NCBI GenBank assembly: GCA_024811115.1
Contig: JAKOGH010000093.1
Location: forward strand, 1 to 23,979
Reading direction: 5' to 3'
DNA: 23,979 bases
DNA from: Terana coerulea
Taxonomy: Eukaryota > Basidiomycota > Agaricomycetes > Polyporales > Phanerochaetaceae
A model generated the notes under the pieces. It searched no databases and had not been told where the DNA came from. It saw nothing but the letters and a program-made list of their open reading frames with translations. Positions within the stretch are counted from its first letter, which is position 1. Each line of letters begins with the position of its first letter. The position numbers and the translations under genes were made by a program. This document shows, in pieces, positions 8,627-18,850 of the stretch.

Positions 8627-10026
8627 ATGGTCAATTTGCCGCCAGAAACCCTGCGGCTCGTCATCTGCGCCGTGGTGACCCGTTATATCGACCATGCAGT
8701 CACCTGCGACGAGAGAGAGTACCGCGAAATGTACGACTCCTGGCGACGACAGCGCGATATCTCAACCACGTCAAGACGCGGAGGTAAGTACCTTCTTATT
8801 CCAAACCCAAAGTAGTGTGTGATCCCAAAGTATTGGTACAGGTCAATCCTGTCCTAGCGTTGCTGAGGACGTCGTATCAAGTGCGGCACATTACCTTGCG
8901 CGTCTTGTCGCAGACCCTCGGGCTCCGGTATGATGGGAGCGGGGTTGGGAGGTGCGCCAGCTGCGTTTTGCCATTACTCCCGGCCTCAATGCCCACTGCA
9001 GACTTAACCGCGATCCGTGGGCGGACATCGCGGACACCCGCTGGATGTGGGATGGGGAATTCTGTTTGGCCCATGCCAAGAAGATCGAGCAGTCCGAGAT
9101 CAAGTGCCTTTCAGAGGTATACAACGCGCTCGGGGTTGCGCGGTGGACGACACTGTCAGTACAACGGGAGGTGACGGGATCCGGACGCCACCCAGACGAC
9201 GAGCCTGACGAGGAGGCGGAGGTGAAGAAGGCGCGAGAATATATCCGTGAATCGGATGATCTTATCCGCAAAGCCCGACAGGCCATGGATCGCCTCCCGG
9301 ACGAATTTACTGACCGGCTGCACTCTCGCTATCTGGACGAGCTCCTCAGCCTGAAAACGAGTAAGTTTGGTGGTTGCCCTCTCATTTGCAGCGACACTGA
9401 CACACATCGGTATTTCACCTGCAGTTGGGGCTTACGGCGAGTCTTTTCTCACGCTTAGGTTACATCTCGAGACGCTTTATGACCTTGAGCCCCTTGAAGA
9501 CACATGCGAAGAAGGTTCTCCGCTTTATATCGCTTTGGAGGTAAGTTAGACATCCATAACTGCTTCGTGCGCCTGTCATGTACTAATCCATAGACGACAT
9601 GCACAGACAACAAGCTCCCTTCTTTCCGCCGCATTAGAAGCCCTGCTGGCCACACACCATGAACTGTGCTGCTCTGTTTATGCATTCGACAATCTAGAGT
9701 TACTTCTATTCGATGATCGTTATAAAGATGCAGGCGAAGCTGGTATAGTACGTCCTGGGGTTTCAACTGCCTCATATGCTTCTCACCGCGCACCTCCGCA
9801 GCTGGAAGCTCTCGTGGAGTTGCTATCGGAGATTGAGTCCTTGGAAATGCCGTCGACGTGCGAGCCATTGTACGCAGAGGTTCGAGAAGCCGCACTTGGC
9901 TTGGGATCGATTTTGGAGATGTGTATAGCAGAGAAGCTGCTTGCTCGAGATAGAAGAAGAAGCGACGTGTGTTTTCCAGTTGGCCCATATTTCGCCTGTA
10001 GGATAGCAGTGTTCACCCGTCTATGA
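8627..10026 (+). CDS. Paralogous family copy C
   Basis: Six exons in my model: 8627-8783, 8831-8951, 9002-9360, 9425-9540, 9607-9747 and 9802-10026, total 372 residues. It starts MVNLPPETLRLVICAVVTRYID. Exon 2 holds the family block NPVLALLRTSYQVRHITLRVL..GVGR. Exon 3 has a long charged helical region (DEEAEVKKAREYIRESDDLIRK spans it). The last exon has STCEPLYAEVREAALG, matching the C-terminal block of A, B and D, plus a longer basic tail. It has one intron (9541-9606) that B lacks. The first intron is uncertain. The acceptor conserved in A and B would be before GTCAATCC at 8842, but that is out of phase with exon 1, so I use an AAAG acceptor at 8830 (47-bp intron), which keeps the frame. 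Function unknown. Confidence 0.7.
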
Positions 10027-10071
10027 GTGTATATTGGATCAAAGATCGCAAGGTTGCACGGTTCTGTAATA

Positions 10072-11945
10072 TCAACAATCGTATACTGCGCTGACCCGCG
10101 GGACCAGACGAATCTTGAACGGCAGCGGAGTACGTCCGGAAGTACCCTCGTATTCTTCGAGCGAGACAGGCGCGCCCGGGACTTCCAGAATCGTGAAGGC
10201 CCACAGCAACCGGGAGATCGCCAGGAACAGAACTCTTTCAGCAATATTGACACCTGGGCAGACACGCCGTCTTATAAACACACATGTAAGGCACACCATG
10301 AGACGTATTTCACTGAGGCACTTACCCCGCACCGAAGGACCAATGATAGGGGTCTGTACTAACGCCATATCCTCTGCTTGGCTTATCCGACGCAGGCGTC
10401 TCGGTATGCAGATGTCGCCCAGGGTTGAAGGCGTGCCTGCGCATATGCCTTCGTTAGCTACTGGCCGCACTGACCCCGCCAGCCGGTGAACTCACGGATC
10501 CGGATATCGCGCCGCGTCGTGATGCAGAGACCAGATGTTCAAGACGAGGCCCGTGCCCTTGGGTATGCACATCCCGTCGTACACAAACTCTTCCGTGGTA
10601 CAGTGCGGGGACCCGATCCAGAAGGGCGAGTGTAGCCGCAGCACTTCCTTGACGATCGCGCGGACGTAGGGGAGATTCGTCTCGTCGGCGGCGGCCGGCC
10701 AACGTTCATGTCCGACGACGCGAGCGAGCTCGTCGTAGGCATGTTGCTGGATATCCGGGTACTTTCCGACGAGAGCGAGGAACCATTGGATAACGCCGGA
10801 TGTCTGGGATCGCGGTGAGTCTCGGCTTTACAAAGAATAGTCGGGGGCTCCTTACAGAGTGAAAGCCGCCGAGAGTGAACGCGGCAGACAACATACAAAT
10901 GTCCTCCTGGTCAAGTATTCCGCGCGCCTGATTGTCGAGCAGGACTTTGGCCAAGCAGTCAGGCACATCCTCGCCGGCGTCCGCGCGCTCCTGAACAGAC
11001 GCGGTCAAGGAGCTGTAAACCTCGACGAAGGCGTCGTGCAGTGCCCTGGCACGGCTGCGTGTCTTGCTCGGTAATCACTGCAATGGCTCGACAAAGTCGA
11101 CTCGGTTTGAGAATGCCCCTGTTCCGGACCATCAGTTCCGGAAAACTAGGCTACGATAAGCACCACGGACCCGTTAATTCATTAAACTCCTTCCCGAGAG
11201 ATTGAAATTGTTGGACGAGAGGGTCGTCTGTGCTTGCAGCCCGAGTGGCAAATGCGAGGGTCAGCATGTTGCTACACAACGTATTGTGTAAGTCGTTCAT
11301 TCTGAGATATGCTATGAAACTATACATACTTTAACGCGTAACGTGCCGCGTATTTGGCGGGGTTAATAGCCCGCGTGCCTCCTTCGGAGGCGTTGCATAA
11401 GGCCTCGATCATCATCCGGGATTCATAGTCGAAGACGTTGTCATGGCTTTGGACAGACTTTCCGGTGACCATCTGCGCGAATATCTTGCGATGTTGCCGC
11501 CTGTACATGTCTCAGTCATTTGACCTGGCCAACACACAGTATGGCTATATTTCATATACCAAGTGTCGCCATACGGTGAACCCGTAATACCGCGCCCGTT
11601 CAGAATCGTCCTGTTCTTGATAAAGTATGGGATGCGGCTAGAGGTGATCGCGCCGCGGCCGGCGAAGATGTCACGCGCAACGACCGGGTCGGAGATCACC
11701 ACGAAAAGTTGACTGCCCATGTAAAAAGAGTACAGACTCCCATACGCTTGTGCCCAGGCGTGCAGCGTCCGTTCAGGGTAGCTCTGGAGGTGCGGTATCC
11801 AGGTGCGCGGACCAGGCGGGATGGGGACGCCACCCTTCTCCGTGTGAATTTTGCGGAGTAGGAAGGGCACAACGAGGCGCAAGCCCAAGGCGACGAGAAG
11901 AAGAAGTCCGACGGATGCCGCCGTGGAAACCTGGGTCGACAGCAT
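10072..11945 (-). pseudogene. Cytochrome P450 with an in-frame stop codon
   Basis: Seven exons: 11945-11560, 11500-11330, 11271-11171, 11118-10856, 10803-10496, 10436-10326 and 10270-10072. All introns are 52-59 bp GT-AG and the total is 513 codons, the usual P450 length. Visible parts: N-terminal membrane anchor (GLLLLVALGLRLVVPFLL), proline hinge PIPPGP, helix C YGDTW-RQHRKIF, helix K KEVLRLHSP (ExxR), FNPGR, and the heme loop FGAGRRVCPG with the Cys ligand. Two defects: codon 234 is TGA (11075-11077) after DFVEPLQ, where relatives have Trp-Leu-Pro, and the I-helix reads GGFHSTS instead of AGxDTT, lacking the acidic residue. Such enzymes oxidise secondary metabolites or xenobiotics at the ER. 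As written it would stop early. It ends 45 bases from copy C, tail to tail. Confidence 0.85.
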
Positions 11946-12950
11946 TTGCGTAACTCAGTTACAATGTTTGGTTTTGAGAGACGGACGACGACCCACGAAA
12001 ACGTCTGCGTTTTTGCGAAGCATCTTGTTCATCGAGAGCTCGGATGTAGATGGTGAATCAAGACCTTGAGTTTACTGGTAGGGTCTTATAGTCATCGGAT
12101 GCCTCGCTTTGCGTTCTCCATTAGGCACTGAGTTCAGTGGAACGCCGGGAAACAAGAGAGCAGTGCGCGAACAGGCCGCCCGTCCAGTCCTTGGCCTGTA
12201 TGCCCCGGCAAGACCAAGGCATACATGGTATCCCCTAGGAGATACAATCCTCCAGAAATGTGGCGTTCGGACTTCCGCGCGCCGCACCGTTCGCAGTCAC
12301 ACGGTGGGTCTAGACCGTGGCGTCAGTCTGCTGTAACGGCACGGTAGTTGCGACTAACCTACAAAGTTTCTGGTACTGGTATGCGGGCTGCAGGGATCTG
12401 GAACCATTGCAGTGATTCAGGACATGATGAACGCGGACTATAGACGGATATCTGCCAATAGTCTTCACCGCAGATACATTCCTCGGCCACACTTGTTGAT
12501 GAATGGGCATGTGCCGCAGCATCTTGCGATGGAAGTTCAAGCACTCTGGCTGTAAATGCATCTTCAATTTAGTTAGAACACATACACAGAACAAGGTATA
12601 GCATGGGTGTGATTACTCACCAGAGCTTAGATCAATTAACCAACTTACCAGAGCGCGACTTAGTAGGTTGCGATGGAGAGCCACCGCATGCCCGCAAATA
12701 CGCCGTGCATGGTTACACAGTCCTTACAAGACTCTAGATGGAAGGGTGGGGGTAACGTCAGCGTTGGTTGCCCGGAAAACATGAGGCTTCACCGTTCGCA
12801 AGCTCACCAAACTAGCCGCCAAATATTTCTAGCAAATTTCATTTCGCACCGCGCAGTGGCGACCACTTCATGACAGGGTGGCGAAGCTTAATCAAGAAGC
12901 GACAGATGAATGTGATCTGGACGGCCAGATATCCCCCATAACTGCGTCGG
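11946..12950. other. Intergenic region upstream of the P450
   Basis: No gene I can support. A TATAAG motif on the minus strand at 12090-12085 lies about 140 bases before the P450 start codon and could be its TATA box. Open frames on both strands at 12072-12600 show no recognisable domain or splice structure. Confidence 0.4.
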
Positions 12951-13289
12951 AAGCACAAGGTGCCCTGTTGAACTAGCTTGAATGCTGGATAGTGGAGTTA
13001 TGGTTATGCGGCTTCCGAGTATTGTACCAAACCTACTTACCAGGAGGCATGGTTCGCGGACCTACATGGCTTCGGCCTAGATGTCGCCTCCCGGCATCCG
13101 CTGAACAAAGTTACATCGCCCGGTCCAAGCTATGCATCCAGGCTTCAAGTTTCTATTCCGAGAGTTTTTCGACAGGTTCATGGGACTGGTCTAGGTCTTG
13201 GATGTGCGTAAGTCGAATAATTCAGATTTTAACTGTTCGATTTGACCAGCAACTCACCGCATTGTCACCGCGAACGAAGCAGTCTCGCT

Positions 13290-13990
13290 CATCCCGTAGT
13301 AAGCCCGAATTATACGGGCAACAACGGCGCGTTTAATGACTGGCGCATCGGAGAATCGGAGTCGCTGCGAGCAACCAGGGATACTCTGAGATTGAACAGC
13401 GGAGAGCATCCGGCGAGGCCGAGGTTGCCGAGGAGATGATGGTCATCTTCAAAGCGCACATGGGCGCCAGCGTTCGCGGAACGGTCACTTGCCTTCCACC
13501 ACCTCTCCCTCAGCATACTGCCTAACCTGCTACTCTCTTCTCCGGTCTCCATGAGCAATCTACTCGCAGAATCGGCTGGATACATTTTGCAATATCTTTA
13601 ACGCACATATCCGATGTGGGATCCAGCACGCATTGGCCCATAAATAACGACTTCGCAGGATGCGGGTACAAATCTGCTAGTTCGCGGCCTCAACACCTTT
13701 GAAGTAACGAAGTGGGAGCGCCAAGAGTTCTACAGGACCTTCACCGAGGACGGTCTCATCGTCAACTTGAAACTTCTGACCCCCGTCATGGCCGCCGCCG
13801 CACAACCTCGGCCGGGTTAGAGAGGCGAAGGACGCGCCGGGCGCAGAATGGAGCTCACGCGGGAACAGTATAGCGAGCACGGAAACTTCGGGGCGAGCTA
13901 CGGGTGTCCGGAATGCCGTGACGTGGGAGAGGCGATGCGCAGTGCCGGGAGCTCGCTGAAGCGTTGTGGGAGGGCGAATAGGTTGTGGGC
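13290..13990 (+). other. Possible gene debris on plus strand
   Basis: Short stretches with gene-like codon usage lie in different frames: IEQRRASGEAEVAEEMMVIF at about 13391-13450, GLNTFEVTKWERQEFYRTF at about 13684-13740, and ELTREQYSEHGNFGASYG at about 13850-13905. I do not recognise the protein. No start, consistent frame or introns could be set, so it may be a decayed gene or chance. Confidence 0.25.
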
Positions 13991-15425
13991 TGTCTCCTTG
14001 GTGCGTTCAAGAATACTCATATCATAGAGAGTAGTGTCGTCTGTGCTGTAGCTCTGACGTAAGTCCACTGTCTCTTCTAGTTGAGTCGTACTGATGTATG
14101 TCTTGGTTCAGTGTCAGCGCATGGATTGGTGCCCCTACTGAAGCGGGCCTTCTACCGTGTCACAATAACCATCTCTCAGGGCCATTCACATGCTGTACTA
14201 CGACTAAACAGACGGTATAAATGAGAACGAAGTGTTTCCCCGCGCGCGGACTCTTGGGAACCAATTTCTTTTGACGTCGATGGCGATCTGGCCGCAGGGG
14301 TACAACACCGCCTGGTCTTTACGAAAACATGCACCTCTGACTCGTTCGACAGGACCAAGGGAATATTTGATTTCTCGCGGTGAGCGGTCGCGGTGCCAGT
14401 GATGTTTAACAGCGTGCGTCATACGACTCTGTTCGCCACTGCCTAGGGCATATGAAGGAAACTGGAATCCCGGACGAATATCCCCGACATGACAAGCACG
14501 TACTTTGGTCAAACTGAATCTATGCCAGTGGAGAAATGCTCCAGAACACATGGCAAGCTTCCAAAGAGCCTTCAACCACCTCAGCGTGCGTCGCGCTTGG
14601 TTTCGTTGTGTTTTATAAACCTAATATCCCCTCTGATAGGCTTTCCAATGCTAAACTGAGAATATCCATGTGCTGTAGATGGGCCTACACACTGGAGACT
14701 TCGATTGAGTTATGCATCAATTCGATATGTTTACCGTACTCAAGTTATACTCGCAGAGCATCTGAAACTGGCTCGACACCTTTGGTTTGAGGCAGTGAGC
14801 TCGTCACTCCTTCGGTTCGACTCATACGAGCACTTGAGGGTGAAGGGGAGAGGCTACCACGGCGAGATGGGGTTAGGGTCCGGCGACACCCGACGCCACA
14901 AAGCTGTTGGCCCCATCCCATCACTATCCAAGCTTCCCGCTCCGCCTCTGACCGTCGTCATACCCACATGCCCAGGGTTCCCATGCCGCAGTGGCGTAGC
15001 TCAACACATTCGGCGTCACCCAACAATACGATCCACCGTTACGTTTACCCTAGCCTCAGAACCTGCACCACCGCCGTCCTTCTGTCTTGTTCAGCATCGC
15101 CGTGCCGAACGCCGGTGGCTCAGTGCGCCGCGGCGCGTGACCATGCCTGAGATCCGGACGCAAACCGTCTCCGCACCGACTTCTTCACGGGCAGTTTAGA
15201 CCTTGGCTGACGTCGTTGCTTCCTGCTTAGGGGACGTCGAAGCACCTCAAAGACTCGGAAACAGAAGGTGGCAATCGCGAAGATTTCGCTGAGTGATAAA
15301 CGTGGGGCTGATGGCAGAGATTGAATTTAATGCGACTACAACGCGGTCGCGGGGCCGTGCCGGGCCCGCTGCCTCGCGATGCGCGGATCGAAGAGGCGTG
15401 CCGGAGGTCGTGCCCGGCGCGTGCG
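13991..15425. other. Intergenic region without a supportable gene
   Basis: Several open frames of 60-160 codons exist on both strands but none shows a domain, signal peptide or plausible splice signals. The frame on the minus strand at 14204-14575 has the most natural composition but no recognisable motif. Confidence 0.4.
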
Positions 15426-15428
15426 TCC

Positions 15429-15435
15429 TATAAAG
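15429..15435 (+). promoter_or_regulatory. TATA box of NIS1-like gene 3
   Basis: TATAAAG lies 97 bases before the start codon, in an otherwise GC-rich promoter, similar in distance to the boxes of copies 1 and 2. Confidence 0.55.
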
Positions 15436-15525
15436 CCTGCGGCCTTGTGGCGTGGGGCCCCACTTACCTCTGCAACCCCTTCCGCATCGCCCACTCCCAC
15501 CCTCGCTTACAGCGTACAAGACACA

Positions 15526-16071
15526 ATGAAGTCTGTTTTTGCCGCTGCCGCTCTCGTATCCGCCGCGGCGGCGCAACGTCTGCACATCGCCGCACCCGGG
15601 GCGGGCGACGCCGTCGGGACCGGACAGTTCTTCACCGCAGAGTTGAACCAAGATGTACGTCTTCCACTTCTCCTTCACTTCCCTCCCATTAACCCGACTC
15701 TTCCGCACAGAACACCCTCTCCTCGATGTCACAAGTATCCGTCACGGTCGCCGTCACGGCGTGCTACGACGTCTGCGCGGACCCGTCCGCCTGGGGGCCA
15801 GGTACCGTACTCTACACGGGCACGTTCGACCCGCAGTTCAACGAGAGCGCGCCGGCGAAGGGCCTGTACCAGGACTTCCGCGTGCAGCTCCCGCAGGGCT
15901 GGCCCGTCGGCGAGAGCGTGCTGAGCGTCGCGCACCAGTTTACCGTCGGTGTGAGTCCTCTTAGTTTGGTTGTATGTGGGAGGAATGCGGCTGACGAATG
16001 TGTGTTTGGTGTAGGCGAGCGTGGAGCACGTGTTTGACTACACGAGTGTGCACTTCAACGTGACGGCGTGA
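15526..16071 (+). CDS. Small secreted protein, NIS1-like family, copy 3 (diverged, intact)
   Basis: Exons 15526-15654, 15711-15950 and 16015-16071, with introns 15655-15710 (GTACGT) and 15951-16014 (GTGAGT). Exon 1 (129 nt) and exon 3 (57 nt) have the same lengths and phases as in copy 1; exon 2 is two codons shorter. The protein has 141 residues. An N-terminal signal peptide ends near ..VSAAAA/QRLHIAAPG. The family pattern is kept: two close Cys (CYDVC), YTGTFDP, GLYQDFRVQLP, GESVLSVAHQF, and the last strand VHFNVTA. It is clearly a paralog of the genes at 2184 and 5498 but much older than their duplication, and its surroundings are unrelated to theirs. Likely a secreted, possibly effector-like beta-sandwich protein; function in this fungus is unknown. 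Confidence 0.8.
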
Positions 16072-16240
16072 ACGTGTTCCCGAAGTGTGCAGCGAGCCTC
16101 TATGATGGACTCACGACGGACTGCCGAGCTTCTTTAACCGCGGACTTTATGAGCCACACGGACTCTATCCATTACCTGTACCATCTCACATCCAGACCTA
16201 ATATGCCTTGTACCTTGTATGCAATACAGTATTGTCATTG

Positions 16241-16344
16241 GTGAATGCCTATGGTACATCCAGATTCCTGGCAAGAACTAAGAGCGTTGCAAGCGGGTGT
16301 ACAGTCCCCAGCTCATCTATCTACATTGTCAACCAAATCATGCC
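16241..16344. repeat. Degenerate direct repeat, unit a
   Basis: GTGAATGCCTATGGTACATC ... CAACCAAATCATGCC corresponds to the unit at 16421-16548 (GTAAATGACTATGCTACATA ... CGACCAAATCCCACC). It lies in the space between two converging genes. Confidence 0.5.
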
Positions 16345-16420
16345 TCAGTGTCGCACGCTCTCCAACTACCGCGCCCACACCAGCGCTGCTGCGCGTCTCG
16401 CCTGGAACAGCTTCGAACTT

Positions 16421-16548
16421 GTAAATGACTATGCTACATACAGCTTCCTTGCAAAACATACAACGATACAAACATGAGCAGGGGTGCAGTCTTCAATCAC
16501 ACCAACTCAACCAACTCAACCATCTATATCATCGACCAAATCCCACCC
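16421..16548. repeat. Degenerate direct repeat, unit b, overlapping the Atg14-like stop
   Basis: Second unit, lengthened by short CCAACTCAA repeats at about 16502-16520. It includes the last codons and stop of the Atg14-like gene, so unit a is a partial duplicate of that gene's 3' end. Confidence 0.5.
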
Positions 16549-18489
16549 ATCCTCCTCCTCGACGATCGTCTCCCGCGCCCTCGCCCGCCTCCGCGCCCCC
16601 TCTCCGACACCGGCGCCCGCACTCCCGCGCACGCGCCCGCGACGGGTGCGCCGCCGTCGCCTGCAGCAGCTGCGCAAAGTCGAGCGGGAAGTCGGGCGGC
16701 GTCGGCGGCGGCAGGCGCGGGCCGCCCGCGTGCGACGCACGGCCGAGCGCGGGGCTGCAGCACACGGCCCACAGCGCGCCGAGCGCCTCGCCCGCGCCCG
16801 CGAGCGGCACGGGCACGCCCTGCGTGTGCGCGAGGAAGCAGACGTCGTAGAGCAGCATCGCGAGCGCGGTCGTGAAGGACGTGCCGTGCGCGCCCGAGGC
16901 GCCGCCTGCGTCGAGGCCGAGGTACGAGTCGTCGAGCGAGACGACGTGCAGCGAGGCGTGCTGCGCGGGGTCGTCTGGGTCGTCTGGGGAGGCAGGGCGT
17001 GGCGGTTGGCTCGGGCTTTGGGTGAGCTTTGAAGACAACGGGGGCGCGCGGCGTAGTTCGAGACGGGCGTGCTCACGGAGCGGCTTTGCGCGGAGGGGCG
17101 GCTCAGGCGGGCGGTGAAGCCGCAGAAGAGGGCGGCGAGGTGCTTGAGCCTGAGGCAGGCGCAGGGCTAGAAGAGACGTGTAGCGGATGCTTCGTCGACC
17201 ACCTGGCTCAATCATGATCAGAAATGCCAATGTGCGAGAAGCGTAGGACGTACCGGGCCCAGCCACCGTGCTCTCCGCCCTTGGTTGCCCCAATCCAGGG
17301 CGCGCCGACGCCACAGCCCGTTTCCGCGCAAATTCGGTGCCGCCGCCGGCGTTGCGGCAGACGCGGGCGGCGGCGTGGACGAGCGGCTCCAGACGACGTC
17401 GAACGGGAGCTTGATGCCAAGGTAGAACGCAAGCAGCCCGAGGAAGTGCAGCGTGTGCGTCAGCACAGCGTTGATGTGGTCCGGCGGGTACCCTGCCAGC
17501 CACTCTCAGCACGTATGTTTATTACGCGTAGAAGTAAGTGAAGGACGTACGTCGCATGTCGCCCGGCACGGGCAGCACCAGCCCGCCAATCGTCCACTCG
17601 CCCTTCGTGCCAGCCTTCCCGCCCAGCGGCGGCCGCCCGCCGACCTCGACGACGCTGAACACCTCGACGAGCTCCTGCACAAGCCCAGAGCGCGCCCGCG
17701 CGATGGTGTCGGAGAGCGCCGTCAGCTGGTGTGTCGCGTCCTCGATCTGGCGCTGCACGTCCGCGGCGTCGTGCAGCGCGCCGGCTGGCAGCGCCGCGGG
17801 CGACGTGCGCTGAAACGGAGAGGGCGAAGCTGAGGAAGACGTGGAGGGTGTGCTGAGAGCGCGCATGCCTTGTAACAAAGAGAGACGGGCTTGGGGAGAA
17901 GACGTCGGCGCTGGGCGAGAGATAGACGAGGGCGGACGGGAGGGCGAGTTTGTAGGTGTGGAGGACGTGCTTGAGAGACGGCGTTGTGCGAGTGCATTTC
18001 GGGCTCCTTGTGGGCTCTGACCTGGTGTGGCTTGGGTAGGTGAAGACGACGGGGCCTGAGGGACGAGCGAGTGCGCAGCGGCCAGCATACGTCGTCGCTG
18101 CGCGAGGTCTTCACGAAGTAAGCGTATGCGTTCGCGTGCTAATTATTTTAGTGAGTCAAGCTCTGCGCAGTACTGCGCTGGGACGTACTCTTCTCATTTG
18201 CCTTTCGCAGAGCGTTCAAACCATCCCACATCTCCCTGACCCGCTCCTCTCCTCCCTTGAGGTCCGCGCGCCGGGTGCGTGCAGGATCGACGACGGTGAT
18301 GAGCGACTTCTGGGCCGCAGTGATGTATGCATCGCGGTCTGCGGCTATATGCGCATACTGGGCTTGGAAGGTCTGGAGGCTGATCTCGGTCAGTGGAAGA
18401 GTAGTGCTGCGAGGGCAGGCGTACTGTTGTTTGAGGCAGTTCTCGCAGCAGAACTGGCGTTGTCTAAGCTCACAGCTCTGGCATTCCAT
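16529..18489 (-). CDS. Atg14/UVRAG-like autophagy protein (PI3-kinase complex subunit)
   Basis: Exons: 18489-18189, 18138-17551, 17492-17254 and 17206-16529, giving 601 residues with no stop when the last acceptor is the GAG at 17207. The N-terminus is a Cys-rich motif (MECQSCELRQRQFCCENCLK) typical of Atg14-type proteins, followed by a coiled coil (about 45-120), a Ser/Pro-rich linker, and the conserved core YPPDHINAVLTHTLHFLGLL..YLGIKLPFDVVW and FTTALAMLLYDVCFLAHTQ..LWAVCC. In yeast and animals Atg14/UVRAG directs Vps34 kinase to autophagosome or endosome membranes. Between the two core blocks the most natural protein (GAPWIGATKGGEHGGW, then WSTKHPLHVSSS) lies in a different frame, joined by a GTACGT..CCAG intron (17253-17203). 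So the open reading given here may be an artefact of two frame shifts. Confidence 0.7.
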
Positions 18490-18850
18490 CCGAGCGGTAG
18501 TAGGTAGAAAGAGTATGTAGCGGATGTGGTATGGAGGAAGTATGACTGATGAGGTCGTCTCGGTCGCAGCTCGGCTGCAATAGCCTCCGCCACCTCGGAG
18601 CCTAGCGGAGAAGCGCTAGTTTAAGCTCAGTGCGCGTCACTCTCAGCCCGCCCGTTCTCCGATAATCCTTCTCCGCCACTCTAGCGCTTCAACGTTTAAC
18701 TCTCAGTATTGGCCGACGATCCTTTAAATTCGTGAGTATGTGAACTCCCCTACACATATGTTCCTGAACTGAACAGGACTTGTCAGATATCATTCAGTAT
18801 CTAGACCGACGCTGTCGTACGAATATTCGCCTTGAGTTCAGGTCTTCGGG
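18490..18850. promoter_or_regulatory. Divergent promoter region, Atg14-like and BTB genes
   Basis: 361 bases between two head-to-head start codons, with AT-rich spots (TTTAAATTC at about 18723). No clear TATA box. Shared bidirectional control is an inference from layout. Confidence 0.4.

Noticed and set aside
9455..10265. Long minus-strand frames with Arg/Ser-rich translation
   Set aside because: Antisense of copy C exons 4-6 and out-of-frame reading of the P450 last exon.
11140..11165. TTCCGGA inverted/direct repeats
   Set aside because: They lie inside a P450 intron, are only 7-8 bases long and have no further support.
14805..14835. T-loop-like GGTTCGACTC suggesting a tRNA
   Set aside because: No matching acceptor, D or anticodon arms around it.
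15247..15732. 161-codon minus-strand frame
   Set aside because: Antisense to the promoter and first exon of NIS1-like gene 3; no domain.
16484..17076. Long Arg/Ala-rich open frames on both strands
   Set aside because: They are GC-rich shadows of the Atg14-like last exon, which has recognisable FTTALAMLLYDVCFLAHTQ-type sequence on the minus strand.
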